From assembly GCA_020848275.1 (NCBI GenBank), contig JADLAK010000020.1, forward strand, positions 1 through 57,493: a stretch of DNA of 57,493 nucleotides. Direction: 5' to 3'. A model generated the notes under the pieces. It was not told where the DNA came from. It did not search any database and saw only the letters and a list, made by a program, of their open reading frames with translations. Numbering within the stretch: the stretch's first letter is position 1; each line of letters opens with the position of its first letter. This document shows, piece by piece, positions 41,188 through 48,874 of this stretch. A program made the position numbers and the translations under genes. Source of the DNA: Planctomycetota bacterium (GTDB lineage: Bacteria; Planctomycetota; UBA8742; UBA2392).

Positions 41188-41598
41188 CTACTTCAAACGT
41201 TTGACGATGTGCCAGCCGTAGGGGCTCTTCACCTTGTCGAAGGGCGCGACGCCGATTTCGCCGACCGCGAGCCTCCAGCCCGTGTCGCCGAACGCCGCAA
41301 CCATGCCTTTGCGTGCGTACAGGTTCTTGCGGTCGTCGCCGGGGCCGTTGAGCACCATGCCGTAGATACCCGGAGGCGAATCGTTGGTGTGCGCCTTGAC
41401 GAGCGCGCCGAAGTCGCCGCCCGCAATGGCCTTGCCCCACACTTCCTCGGCGAGCTTCTCGGCTTCGGCCAAGCTGCGCGAAACGCCGGGAATTCCCGCG
41501 TCCTTGTGCGCAATCAGGATGTGCTGGACTTCGACCGTCGGCGCGGTGTGTTCCTTCTTGGCCTGCAGGGCCGTGATTGCTTCTTTCATCGTTGCCAT
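41188..41598 (-). CDS. Parvulin-type peptidyl-prolyl isomerase (stand-alone)
   Basis: The 136-residue product has an N-terminal helix (MATMKEAITALQAKKEH) followed by a rotamase domain: EVQHILIAHKDAG, AEAEKLAEEVWGKAIAGGDFGALVKAHTND, then GMVAAFGDTGWRLAVGEIG and a terminal SPYGWHIVKRLK. There is no signal peptide, so it is probably cytoplasmic. Normal length for a single-domain parvulin. GGACAAT precedes the ATG. Confidence 0.88.
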   Translation of the reverse strand: MATMKEAITALQAKKEHTAPTVEVQHILIAHKDAGIPGVSRSLAEAEKLAEEVWGKAIAGGDFGALVKAHTNDSPPGIYGMVLNGPGDDRKNLYARKGMVAAFGDTGWRLAVGEIGVAPFDKVKSPYGWHIVKRLK

Positions 41599-41607
41599 AT
41601 TGTCCTC

Positions 41608-42735
41608 TCAGGGTTTGTTGTTTGTGGGTTCGGGCTTGGGAGTCAGGCTGCCAATCCAGCCTTTGCGTGCAAAGAAGTAAAGCTGCACTCCGGCTACCAG
41701 CGCCATGAAGCCCAGCGCCATCGCATATCCAAAGGGCCAGTTGAGTTCAGGCATGTTGCCCGGCTTGTCCGGGTTGAAATTCATGCCGTAAACGCCCGCG
41801 ACGAAGCTCAGCGGCATGAAGACCGTCGCCATCATCGTCAGCACCTTCATTACTTCGTTCATGCGGTTGCTCAGGCTCGACAGGTAGATATCAAGCAGCC
41901 CCGACGCGACTTCGCGGTAGGTCTCGAGCAAGTCGACGATCTGGATGGTGTGGTCGTAACAGTCGCGCAGGTGCAGGCGCGATTCGTCGCTGACCAGCAC
42001 CGTCGGGTCGCGGTACAATGCCTGCACGACCTCGCGCAGCGGCCAGATTGCGCGGCGCAGCACCAGCATGTCGCGTTTGACGTCGTGGATGTGGACAATC
42101 AGCTTGCGTTCAGGCTTCTCGACAACGGCGTCCTCGAGGGTCTCCAGCGTCTCGCCGTATTTTTCGAGCACCGGGAAATAATTGTCGATGACCGCATCAA
42201 GCAGCGCGTAGGCCAGGTAGTCCGGGCCGTGGCTGCGCACCTGCCCGCGGCCCGTGCGCACGTGGTCGCGCAGGCCGTCGAAGCAGTCGCCGGCGCGCTC
42301 CTGGAAGGTGACGACAAAGTTGCGCCCCAGAAACAGGCTTAGCTGGTCTGTGTCGAGCCGGTGGTCGAGCTGCTCGATCATGCGCGCCACGACATAAAGG
42401 TGGTCGGGGTATTGCTCAACCTTCGCGCGCTGGTGCGTGTTCAATACGTCCTCGAGCGCGAGCTTGTGCAGGCCAAACATCTCGCCGATGGCCGCCACGA
42501 TCGCCGCATCGCCCAGGCCGTCCACGTTCACCCACACCACCGGCCATTTGCCAAGCAGTTGGGACAACTCCTGGGGGTCGATGACAACGCGTTCTTCCGC
42601 GCCCTCGGGACCGTAGGCCATCACGTGGATCGAGGGCTTGGGCGCTTGCGGGTCGGCCACCAGCGTGCCCGGCGCGGCGCCGGGCTCGGTGCGGCGGTGA
42701 AAGGTCGTTTCGCGGGGGCGCTTGCGTCTGTTCAT
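41608..42735 (-). CDS. corA: CorA-type magnesium/cobalt transporter
   Basis: The 375-residue product has a long N-terminal cytoplasmic funnel domain, then TM1 (about 310-332) ending in the YGMNF signature (near 325-330), and TM2 (about 343-362), as expected for the pentameric Mg2+ channel. Conserved ALEDVLNTHQRAKVEQY and ESRLHLRDCYDHTIQIVDLLE segments are present. It lies 9 bases upstream of the parvulin gene on the minus strand. Confidence 0.94.
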   Translation of the reverse strand: MNRRKRPRETTFHRRTEPGAAPGTLVADPQAPKPSIHVMAYGPEGAEERVVIDPQELSQLLGKWPVVWVNVDGLGDAAIVAAIGEMFGLHKLALEDVLNTHQRAKVEQYPDHLYVVARMIEQLDHRLDTDQLSLFLGRNFVVTFQERAGDCFDGLRDHVRTGRGQVRSHGPDYLAYALLDAVIDNYFPVLEKYGETLETLEDAVVEKPERKLIVHIHDVKRDMLVLRRAIWPLREVVQALYRDPTVLVSDESRLHLRDCYDHTIQIVDLLETYREVASGLLDIYLSSLSNRMNEVMKVLTMMATVFMPLSFVAGVYGMNFNPDKPGNMPELNWPFGYAMALGFMALVAGVQLYFFARKGWIGSLTPKPEPTNNKP

Positions 42736-42770
42736 GGAACCCCGCTTTTACCACGGTTGTCGCGGAGTCG

Positions 42771-43790
42771 TCAGGCCTTGGGCGTCAGCGCCTCGGCGGG
42801 CTGGGGTTCGGCCTTGGGCAGAGGCGCTGCGTGAGGCTTTACCGCTACATCCAGCACCACCGGCGCTTCGAACTGCTTCTCGGCCTGGGTGGCAACCGCG
42901 TGTTCCCTGGCGCGAAGCATCTCGGCGACTTGGCGGGCCTTTTCCGGGTGCGCGGCAGCTTCGGCGGCGACCATTTGCAGGAAGCGGGGGTTGGAGGGGC
43001 GGCCCGCGGGAACGAGGTGGACTTCCGGGTGCCAGTCGAGCCCGATGCGCCAGTCAACAAACGCCAGGCCCAGCAATATTGCGCAGGGGACGGCGACCGA
43101 CCAATACCCGGCTTGGAGGAAGACCAGTGGGCCGATCACGGCGCCGGCAAGAAACGAAACGAATATCGTCGTCAACAAAACTAACCGCTTCAACTCTGCG
43201 TCACCCCAGGTGTTCTTGAGACGCGTCCACTGCTGGCCCATGCTCTTGCCCTTGAGGTCCTGGCGCAGCAGGTAATAGATGCGGGCGCTTTCCACGCCAA
43301 GGTCCGTGATGACCCCGGTCATGTGGGTCGTGCGCACGACCGCGCCCGAAATGCGCGTTACCAGCGCGTTCTGCAGGCCCATCGCCGCTGAAAGAATCGC
43401 CGCCAGCGCGAAGTTGCCGACGTGTGCTTCCTGCGGCGTCGCGGCGCAGATGACGGCAAAAAGGGAGATGAAGATAGCCTCGGCAATGAGCGCAATGACG
43501 TAGCGGGCGTGGCCCCGGCGTCGCGCAATTTCGGTCAGCACGGCGGCAAAAAACGCGCCGCCGAAGAACGCCGCAATCAGCGCAAGGGGCTGCCACGCGG
43601 CAAACCAGTGGCCGAGGGCGACCTCGTCGCCACTGCGGGCGGCCATCCCTGTGACGTGGGAGGTGTAGGTGCCGATGACAAGGAATCCCGCGGCGTTTAC
43701 GGCGCCGGCGACGGCGGGCAGGGCTACGCCCAGAACAAGGCTCTCGACCAGACGCTGGCGGCGTTCGTAAAGATTTTCAATGAGACCCAT
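42771..43790 (-). CDS. DUF1275 (YoaK-like) membrane protein
   Basis: The 339-residue product (ATG 43790, MGLIENLYE) has six TM segments with the DUF1275 pattern: AGAVNAAGFLVIGTYTSHVTGMAARSGDEVALG, then QNALVTRISGAVVRTTHMTGVITDLG and a second TM block. The last 90 residues form a soluble Ala/Pro-rich tail. The function of the family is unknown. The start has no ribosome binding site, and a GTG at 43847 would extend it by 19 residues. Confidence 0.85.
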   Translation of the reverse strand: MGLIENLYERRQRLVESLVLGVALPAVAGAVNAAGFLVIGTYTSHVTGMAARSGDEVALGHWFAAWQPLALIAAFFGGAFFAAVLTEIARRRGHARYVIALIAEAIFISLFAVICAATPQEAHVGNFALAAILSAAMGLQNALVTRISGAVVRTTHMTGVITDLGVESARIYYLLRQDLKGKSMGQQWTRLKNTWGDAELKRLVLLTTIFVSFLAGAVIGPLVFLQAGYWSVAVPCAILLGLAFVDWRIGLDWHPEVHLVPAGRPSNPRFLQMVAAEAAAHPEKARQVAEMLRAREHAVATQAEKQFEAPVVLDVAVKPHAAPLPKAEPQPAEALTPKA

Positions 43791-43998
43791 GGCGTGCCCG
43801 TGCCTTCTGTCCGGGCCCCACAAGGTTCGGCGGAGAGAAAAGCGCACCCATTATATCAGCGTTGCAGCGTTAAACCTTGAGCGACAGTGTAACTAATGCC
43901 ACGGATAGCACTTGTGTACGGGGATTTCGCTTGTGCATGGGCCTGAATATTGGACGGCGTAAGTCTGAAATTCAGGGAAACTGGCAGCTTGTCTGAAC

Positions 43999-45219
43999 CT
44001 ACTCGTCGCCGAAGGTCAGGTCGACATCCGCATCTTTGGTGATTTCGCGGACGAGCACCGTCGCGTAGCAACCCTTGGGCAACGCAAAGCGCAGTGTCAA
44101 CGTGCCATCGACGCGGTCGAACACCATCGACAGGTCGCCGACGGGGAAACGATAGGGTCGCCGGTCGCCCTTTTGCGTCAGGCCGTGGCCGATGTCGAAG
44201 CTTTCACCGTTCAGCCCGGCTTCGGCGAGCACTTCCGCTTCCATCGCCGCGGTTTCGCCGCCCGGAGCCAGCATCTTGGTCCCGAAAATCGGGCCCGTGG
44301 GGCTGATCTCGAAAGTTGGCACGCGCGGCTGCTCGGCGGCGGCATCCTCAACGATGAAACACGCGCCGTTTTGTTTCTGGCAGATGTCTCCCTTGAACAC
44401 CTGGTCGTAGCGCGAAAGCCGGCGCTCAAGGCATCGATTGAAGAGAAGGCTTTGGGCGGCGCTGACGTGCAGCAGCTTCAGCTTGTGCTGCACCGAGCGC
44501 AGGGCGCGTTCACCCGCGCCCTCGGCCATGACGGCCTTGAGCGCCATGCGCTCGACGTTGGCGTTACCCGGCCATTGCTTCAGCGCATCCTCGAACTTGC
44601 CGTCCTCGTAGGCCTTGCGCGCCGCGGCGGTGCGGGGCTCGAGCTTGGCGTCGGGCTCGCCCAGCAGGATGTCGAAGTAGCCCTTCCAGTCACGCTTGAC
44701 CAGCGCCAGGCCCAGCCGCGCGCTGTCGAGGCGGCGGCCAAAGCGCTGGCTGTCGTACCAGTTCGGCACGCCGCGGCGCTTGAGGATGTCGAGGGTGCGT
44801 GCGGCGTTTTGGCAGTCGGCCTCGGCTACGCCGCGCAGCACCACCTCGAAGCGGTTGCCCTTGAGGTGGCCGCGCTTGAGCTTGTTGGCGTGGCGCGTGG
44901 TCTGAAGTACGCGAAGTTTTGGGACTTCGAGGTTGGCGAATTTTTCCGGCGCGACGTGCTCGAAGCTCAGCCATTGGCGCGTGATGCCGCGCGCGTCTTT
45001 GAGGCCGGCGAGGCCCACGTCGCGTTCGGGGTACATGACCGCGCCGGAAAGACGCTTGATCGCCTCGAAAGTCGAGATGCCGGACTTTTCGATCTGCACC
45101 AGCGTGTGGTCACCGCTGCCGGCAAAGGCGTAGAGCGGGATTTCCTCGACGCGGAAATCCTCGTTGATGGATTTCATCGCGCCCGGACAGGGCGGAACCT
45201 CGGCGGTGATGAATTTCAT
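43999..45219 (-). CDS. truD: tRNA pseudouridine synthase D (TruD)
   Basis: TruD makes pseudouridine 13 in tRNA. The 406-residue product (ATG 45219, MKFITAEVPP) has motif I (DFRVEEIPLYAFAGSGDHTLVQIEKSGIST), the catalytic-Asp motif GLAGLKDARGITRQW (general GxKDxxA/GxT), then RGHLKGNRFEVVLRG and NWYDSQRFGRRLDSARLG typical of the family. It has the family's TRUD insertion domain and end (about 165-340). An upstream frame to 45261 adds an implausible leader. Confidence 0.94.
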   Translation of the reverse strand: MKFITAEVPPCPGAMKSINEDFRVEEIPLYAFAGSGDHTLVQIEKSGISTFEAIKRLSGAVMYPERDVGLAGLKDARGITRQWLSFEHVAPEKFANLEVPKLRVLQTTRHANKLKRGHLKGNRFEVVLRGVAEADCQNAARTLDILKRRGVPNWYDSQRFGRRLDSARLGLALVKRDWKGYFDILLGEPDAKLEPRTAAARKAYEDGKFEDALKQWPGNANVERMALKAVMAEGAGERALRSVQHKLKLLHVSAAQSLLFNRCLERRLSRYDQVFKGDICQKQNGACFIVEDAAAEQPRVPTFEISPTGPIFGTKMLAPGGETAAMEAEVLAEAGLNGESFDIGHGLTQKGDRRPYRFPVGDLSMVFDRVDGTLTLRFALPKGCYATVLVREITKDADVDLTFGDE

Positions 45220-45345
45220 GGGCTGTGTCTTAACCGAACGCGCCGCGTAAGCAAGCGCCACTGAAGGCGCTCGCTGACGCTTCGCCTCCTGTTAATCTTC
45301 AAGTTTCCCGGCGATAGGGCCGATGAACGATCCGGAGGGTCACCT

Positions 45346-45780
45346 ATGGATCGCGGCGTGAAAATCGCAATTTTTGTGGCCAGTGTGCTGAGTCTCGGCC
45401 TTGGCCTGGTATGGGACCAGGTGCTGAGCAGCGCCCGCAACGCCATTGCCGAGGAGCGCCCCGACGTGCTGGGCCCCGAGCGCGTCGAAGCCCGCGTCGG
45501 TGCGCCCGACATCCCGCGTGCGCTGCCGAAGTCCGCGCAGCCGCAAGCCCAGCCCCAGCCCGTCAAGGCGCCGACGCCCGAGGTCAAAACGCCCGCGGTC
45601 GAAGTCAAACCTGCGGCGGGCAATGACACCGAATACACGCTGGTTTCCGGCGACAATCCCTGGAAGCTTGCCCACGAGCGCTTCAAGGACCGCAAGCTCG
45701 AAACCGACGATATCAAGAACGCCAACCCCAACGCGAAATGGCGCCCGGGCGAGAAGATCAAGATTCCCGCCAAGAAGTAA
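45346..45780 (+). CDS. LysM-domain membrane-anchored protein
   Basis: The 144-residue product has an N-terminal TM helix (VKIAIFVASVLSLGLGLVW), a Pro-rich linker (about 55-92) and a C-terminal LysM domain (about 95-142: TEYTLVSGDNPWKLAHERFK, DIKNANPNAKWRPGEKIKI). LysM binds N-acetylglucosamine in peptidoglycan, so it may anchor the inner membrane to the wall. GGAGG precedes the ATG. Confidence 0.9.
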   Translation: MDRGVKIAIFVASVLSLGLGLVWDQVLSSARNAIAEERPDVLGPERVEARVGAPDIPRALPKSAQPQAQPQPVKAPTPEVKTPAVEVKPAAGNDTEYTLVSGDNPWKLAHERFKDRKLETDDIKNANPNAKWRPGEKIKIPAKK

Positions 45781-45781
45781 T

Positions 45782-45860
45782 GTGGCTGGGGCGTCCACGC
45801 CCTGGCAGGAATAACGCAAATCAATGGTATCTGTGCTGGGGCCGGGAGGCCCACGCCACT
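45782..45860. repeat. Convergent-end hairpin repeat (family J, copy 3)
   Basis: GTGGCTGGGGCGTCC and GGGAGGCCCACGCCAC form an imperfect outer stem. The middle AAATCAATGGTATCTGTGCT aligns with copy 2. It is located at the convergent ends of the LysM and diacylglycerol-kinase genes. Confidence 0.75.
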
Positions 45861-45862
45861 GT

Positions 45863-46774
45863 TTAACGTGTTGCGAAGAGCGTTAAACCCGCGGGGATGA
45901 TCTCGGCCGAGTACGGCAGGTGGCCGGCGAAGTCGCCGTCGACCTGGATCGGCACCGGGGCGCCGCCGGGCTCGTGCGCGTTTACGCTGACCCTCGCGCC
46001 CCGGAAAAACCCCGACGCGCGCGAATCCTTCACGCGGCGCAGCAGGCCACGCACCATCATCTTGAACACGCTCCACCAACTGATCGCTTCGTGCGTGGCC
46101 ATCAGGTCAAGCTTCCCGTCGTCGGGGCACGCGTCGCTGGCAAGCTCGATCGGCCCGCCGTAACGCGGCGTGATGCTGGTCAGCGCGTAACTGGCGTGGT
46201 CGAAAACCTTGCGGCCGTCCATCTCGACATCGAGGGTGGTAAAGCGCGCATTGTTGAGCGCTTCGAGGATGATCGGGCCGTACTGGACGATGTTGATTGC
46301 GCCGTGGCGGCGTTCTTTCAGCAGGCGCGTGCATTCACCGTCAAAGCCCGCGCCGACGAAACAGGTGAACAGCCGGCCGTCGTTGAGGCGGCCAAGGTCG
46401 CGCTCAAACGTCTTCCATTGCATCAGTGGTTTGAGGTAGCGCATGGGGTCGCTGGGCGCGCCGATTTCCTTGGCAAGCACGTTGCCCGTGCCCTTGGCGA
46501 TCACCATCAGCGGCAGGCCGTTGGCGCCAAGGCCGTTGACGACTTCGTTGATGGTCCCGTCGCCGCCCACAGCGATCACGCCGGAAAAGCCATCGGCTGC
46601 GGCGCGCGAGGCGAGGTTGCGGCCGTCGCCCGCCGATTGCGTCAGGCGCAGGTCGATCTCGACGCCGGTTTGCTTGGCCAGTTGCGCCAGCCGCGGTGCG
46701 ACCTTTACGGCGAGGCCGCGTCCCGAAATAGGGTTGGCGATGGCGAGTAATCGGCGAGACTGGGGCATCTGCAA
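45863..46774 (-). CDS. Diacylglycerol kinase/sphingosine kinase-family lipid kinase
   Basis: The 303-residue product has the DAGK catalytic domain: LLAIANPISGRGLA, VIAVGGDGTINEVVNGL with GGDGT at residues 70-74, and GTGNVLAKEIG. A YegS/DgkB-like C-terminal domain follows (IELASDACPDDGKLDLM near residue 200). It phosphorylates diacylglycerol or a similar lipid at the membrane. The exact substrate is open. Confidence 0.92.
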   Translation of the reverse strand: MQMPQSRRLLAIANPISGRGLAVKVAPRLAQLAKQTGVEIDLRLTQSAGDGRNLASRAAADGFSGVIAVGGDGTINEVVNGLGANGLPLMVIAKGTGNVLAKEIGAPSDPMRYLKPLMQWKTFERDLGRLNDGRLFTCFVGAGFDGECTRLLKERRHGAINIVQYGPIILEALNNARFTTLDVEMDGRKVFDHASYALTSITPRYGGPIELASDACPDDGKLDLMATHEAISWWSVFKMMVRGLLRRVKDSRASGFFRGARVSVNAHEPGGAPVPIQVDGDFAGHLPYSAEIIPAGLTLFATR

Positions 46775-46868
46775 GGTTTCTTCAGCCCGTGGTCAATGTT
46801 ACGTAAATATAGGTAAGCACAGGCGCGGCCCCAAGCCAAGCCGCAAAAGCGAGCAGCTTCACGCTAAA

Positions 46869-46938
46869 GGCAGATTGCGCATCTGCGCCATCTGCGGATA
46901 GCAGTTGCTTTTCTCTGCGCCTTTGCGCCTTCGCGCGG
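46869..46938. repeat. CGCATCTGCGCCATCTGCGG repeat followed by CTCTGCGCCTTTGCGCC repeat
   Basis: AGATTGCGCATCTGCGCC and ATCTGCGGATAGCAGTTGC match family B right-arm words and end in the same GCAGTTG as copy 1. They are followed by TCTCTGCGCCTTTGCGCC and TTCGCGCG, another stuttered word family. It lies between the lipid kinase and aminotransferase genes. Confidence 0.6.
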
Positions 46939-46945
46939 GATGCAA

Positions 46946-47818
46946 CTAAATCACGTTTGCGGGGTCGGTGAGCACGCCCTTGAACGCTTCCATCATGCGC
47001 GCGGTCACGGGCCCCGGCGCGGCCTTCACGCGCTTTTTGCCGATCAGGCCGATGGGCATGATGTCGCGCGTGGTGCTTGACAAGAACACTTCGTCGGCGG
47101 CGAGCAATTCCTTGCCCAGCACCGCGCGTTCCTGCACCTTGATCTTCAGCTTGCGCGCCAGCTTCAGGATGTAGCCGCGCGTCACGCCCTCGAGCAAACC
47201 CTCGCCGAGATCCGGCGTGATCAAGACGCCGCGTTTGACCATGAACACGTTGCTGGTCGTCGCCTCGGTCACGTGGCCCGTTACGCCGAGCATGATCGCC
47301 TCCAGCGCGTTGGCGCGTTTGGCCTCCATGATCGCCAGCACGTTGTTGAGGTAATTGCCCGATTTGATCGCCGGGTCCGTCGCTTCCTTGGGGTTGCGCC
47401 GCACGTGGGCCAGCACGACCTTGCAGCCCTTGGTGTAGGCCTCGGCGGGCCAGTTCGGGATCGCCTTGGCGATGCCGATCACGCGCGCGGCCTTGCAACT
47501 TCCGGGGTGCAGGTCGAGTTCGCCCTCGCCGCGCGTGACGATGATGCGGATCGAACTTTCGCCGCCGCCGCGAGCATTGTGGATGCGCCGCATCAGGTCA
47601 ATGAACTGCGCGTCGCTCCAGGGCAGCGTAAGCGCCAGCGCCTTGGCCGAATGGTGCAGGCGCTTGAGGTGCGGCGCCACGCCAAACAGCTTGCCGCCGA
47701 CGGTTCGCACGACTTCGTAGATGGAATCGCCGAACAAAAAGCCGTGGTCGAGCACGGGCACGACGGCTTGCTCGCGGTCGACAATCGTTCCATCCAGCGC
47801 AAACACGTAGTCGGACAT
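46946..47818 (-). CDS. Class IV PLP aminotransferase (branched-chain/D-amino acid type)
   Basis: The 290-residue product has fold-type IV features: MSDYVFALDGTIV, DHGFLFGDSIYEVVRTVGGKLFGVAPHLKRL, the PLP lysine in AIKSGNYLNNVLAIMEAK (Lys152) and TEATTSNVFMVKRGVLITPDLGEGLLEGVTRG. It may be IlvE (branched-chain amino acids), D-amino-acid transaminase or 4-amino-4-deoxychorismate lyase. The sequence does not decide. The stop of pilD and the ATG overlap (TAATG), so translation is coupled to the prepilin peptidase. Confidence 0.9.
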   Translation of the reverse strand: MSDYVFALDGTIVDREQAVVPVLDHGFLFGDSIYEVVRTVGGKLFGVAPHLKRLHHSAKALALTLPWSDAQFIDLMRRIHNARGGGESSIRIIVTRGEGELDLHPGSCKAARVIGIAKAIPNWPAEAYTKGCKVVLAHVRRNPKEATDPAIKSGNYLNNVLAIMEAKRANALEAIMLGVTGHVTEATTSNVFMVKRGVLITPDLGEGLLEGVTRGYILKLARKLKIKVQERAVLGKELLAADEVFLSSTTRDIMPIGLIGKKRVKAAPGPVTARMMEAFKGVLTDPANVI

Positions 47819-48792
47819 TACGGCTCTCCGGTGAGCAATTTCAGGTACATATCGACCAGCAGCGAAAGTTCCTTCGCAAAAAGCATCGATCCCAGCGCGC
47901 CGACCACGAGGCTTGGGCCAAAGGGCAGGCCGATCTGCTTGCGCGTCAGGCGCAGCGCCAGGCCGAACGACGCGCCGATGAACACCGCGATGAAAAAGCC
48001 GACCACGAGTTTTGGCCAGCCCAGCGTCACGCCCAGCAGCATCATCAGCTTCACGTCGCCAAACCCCATTGCCTCGCCGCCCATTTCGGCGGCGCGTTTG
48101 GCGAAGATCACGTTGGCGACTTTGCCCATGAGCCACAAAAACAGCGACGCCGCGAGGCCTGTCGCGACCGCGCTCAGCATGCTGTTGAGCCACAGCGGCC
48201 AGCCCATTGAAGTGAACATCAGCGGGTTGAGCTTCGTCGACAGGCCGAATTGCATCGCGCCGGGATTGGCCGCGAGCGGGATGAAAAGAATGAGCGAGCC
48301 GAGCGACAGTTCGTCCGGGATCACCGTCAGGTCGGCGTCGATCAGGGCGATCGGAACCAGCACCAGGATCATCAGCAAGATCGCCGCGCAGGTGAGCCAC
48401 GCCATCGGCTCGTGTAGCGTGTGGCTTTCAAGCAGCGTCCGCCAAACGGTTAGGCCGAACAGCGCGCCCGTCGTCGCCTCGACCAGCGGGTAACGCACCG
48501 AGATCGGCAGCTTGCAGTAGCGGCATTTCGCGCGCAGCCAGACCCAGCTCAGCACCGGGATGTTATCGATCGCGGCGAGCTGGTGTTTGCAGTTGGGGCA
48601 GAAGCTGCGCCTGGGATTGTTGATGCTGAGGCAGCGGCGCGGCAGGCGATAAACGACGACGTTCAAAAAACTGCCGAAAAACATGCCCAGCAGCACGGCG
48701 TAAACGATCAGGATCGCGGGTTGCTTGTCCAGGAAACTAAGAAAACCGTCTTGTTCGGCTTGCTGTGCGAGAAATGTCAGGACGAACGACAT
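47818..48792 (-). CDS. pilD: Prepilin peptidase/N-methyltransferase (PilD/GspO)
   Basis: This aspartate protease of the inner membrane cleaves and N-methylates type IV pilins or type II secretion pseudopilins. The 324-residue product has the N-terminal domain with two zinc cysteine pairs (CPNC 65-68 and CRYC 90-93) and an active-site Asp in LIDADLTVIPDEL (Asp152/154). The GFGDVKL motif (243-249) holds the second catalytic Asp, and there are about eight TM helices. The start is ATG 48792, directly after repeat A copy 3. No pilin genes are in the window. It is translationally coupled to the aminotransferase gene. Confidence 0.95.
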   Translation of the reverse strand: MSFVLTFLAQQAEQDGFLSFLDKQPAILIVYAVLLGMFFGSFLNVVVYRLPRRCLSINNPRRSFCPNCKHQLAAIDNIPVLSWVWLRAKCRYCKLPISVRYPLVEATTGALFGLTVWRTLLESHTLHEPMAWLTCAAILLMILVLVPIALIDADLTVIPDELSLGSLILFIPLAANPGAMQFGLSTKLNPLMFTSMGWPLWLNSMLSAVATGLAASLFLWLMGKVANVIFAKRAAEMGGEAMGFGDVKLMMLLGVTLGWPKLVVGFFIAVFIGASFGLALRLTRKQIGLPFGPSLVVGALGSMLFAKELSLLVDMYLKLLTGEP

Positions 48793-48815
48793 GCGCACTC
48801 TCGAAAAACTTGTTA

Positions 48816-48874
48816 GCCACGAATCCACACGAATAAACACGAATCATTCGCGGGCATTCGTGTCCATTCGCGGC
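48816..48874. repeat. Stuttered CACGAAT / ATTCGTG palindrome (family A, copy 3)
   Basis: GCCACGAATCCACACGAAT and AAACACGAAT are followed by ATTCGCGGGCATTCGTGTC and CATTCGCGGC. It fills the gap between the aro fusion stop and the pilD start. Confidence 0.8.
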
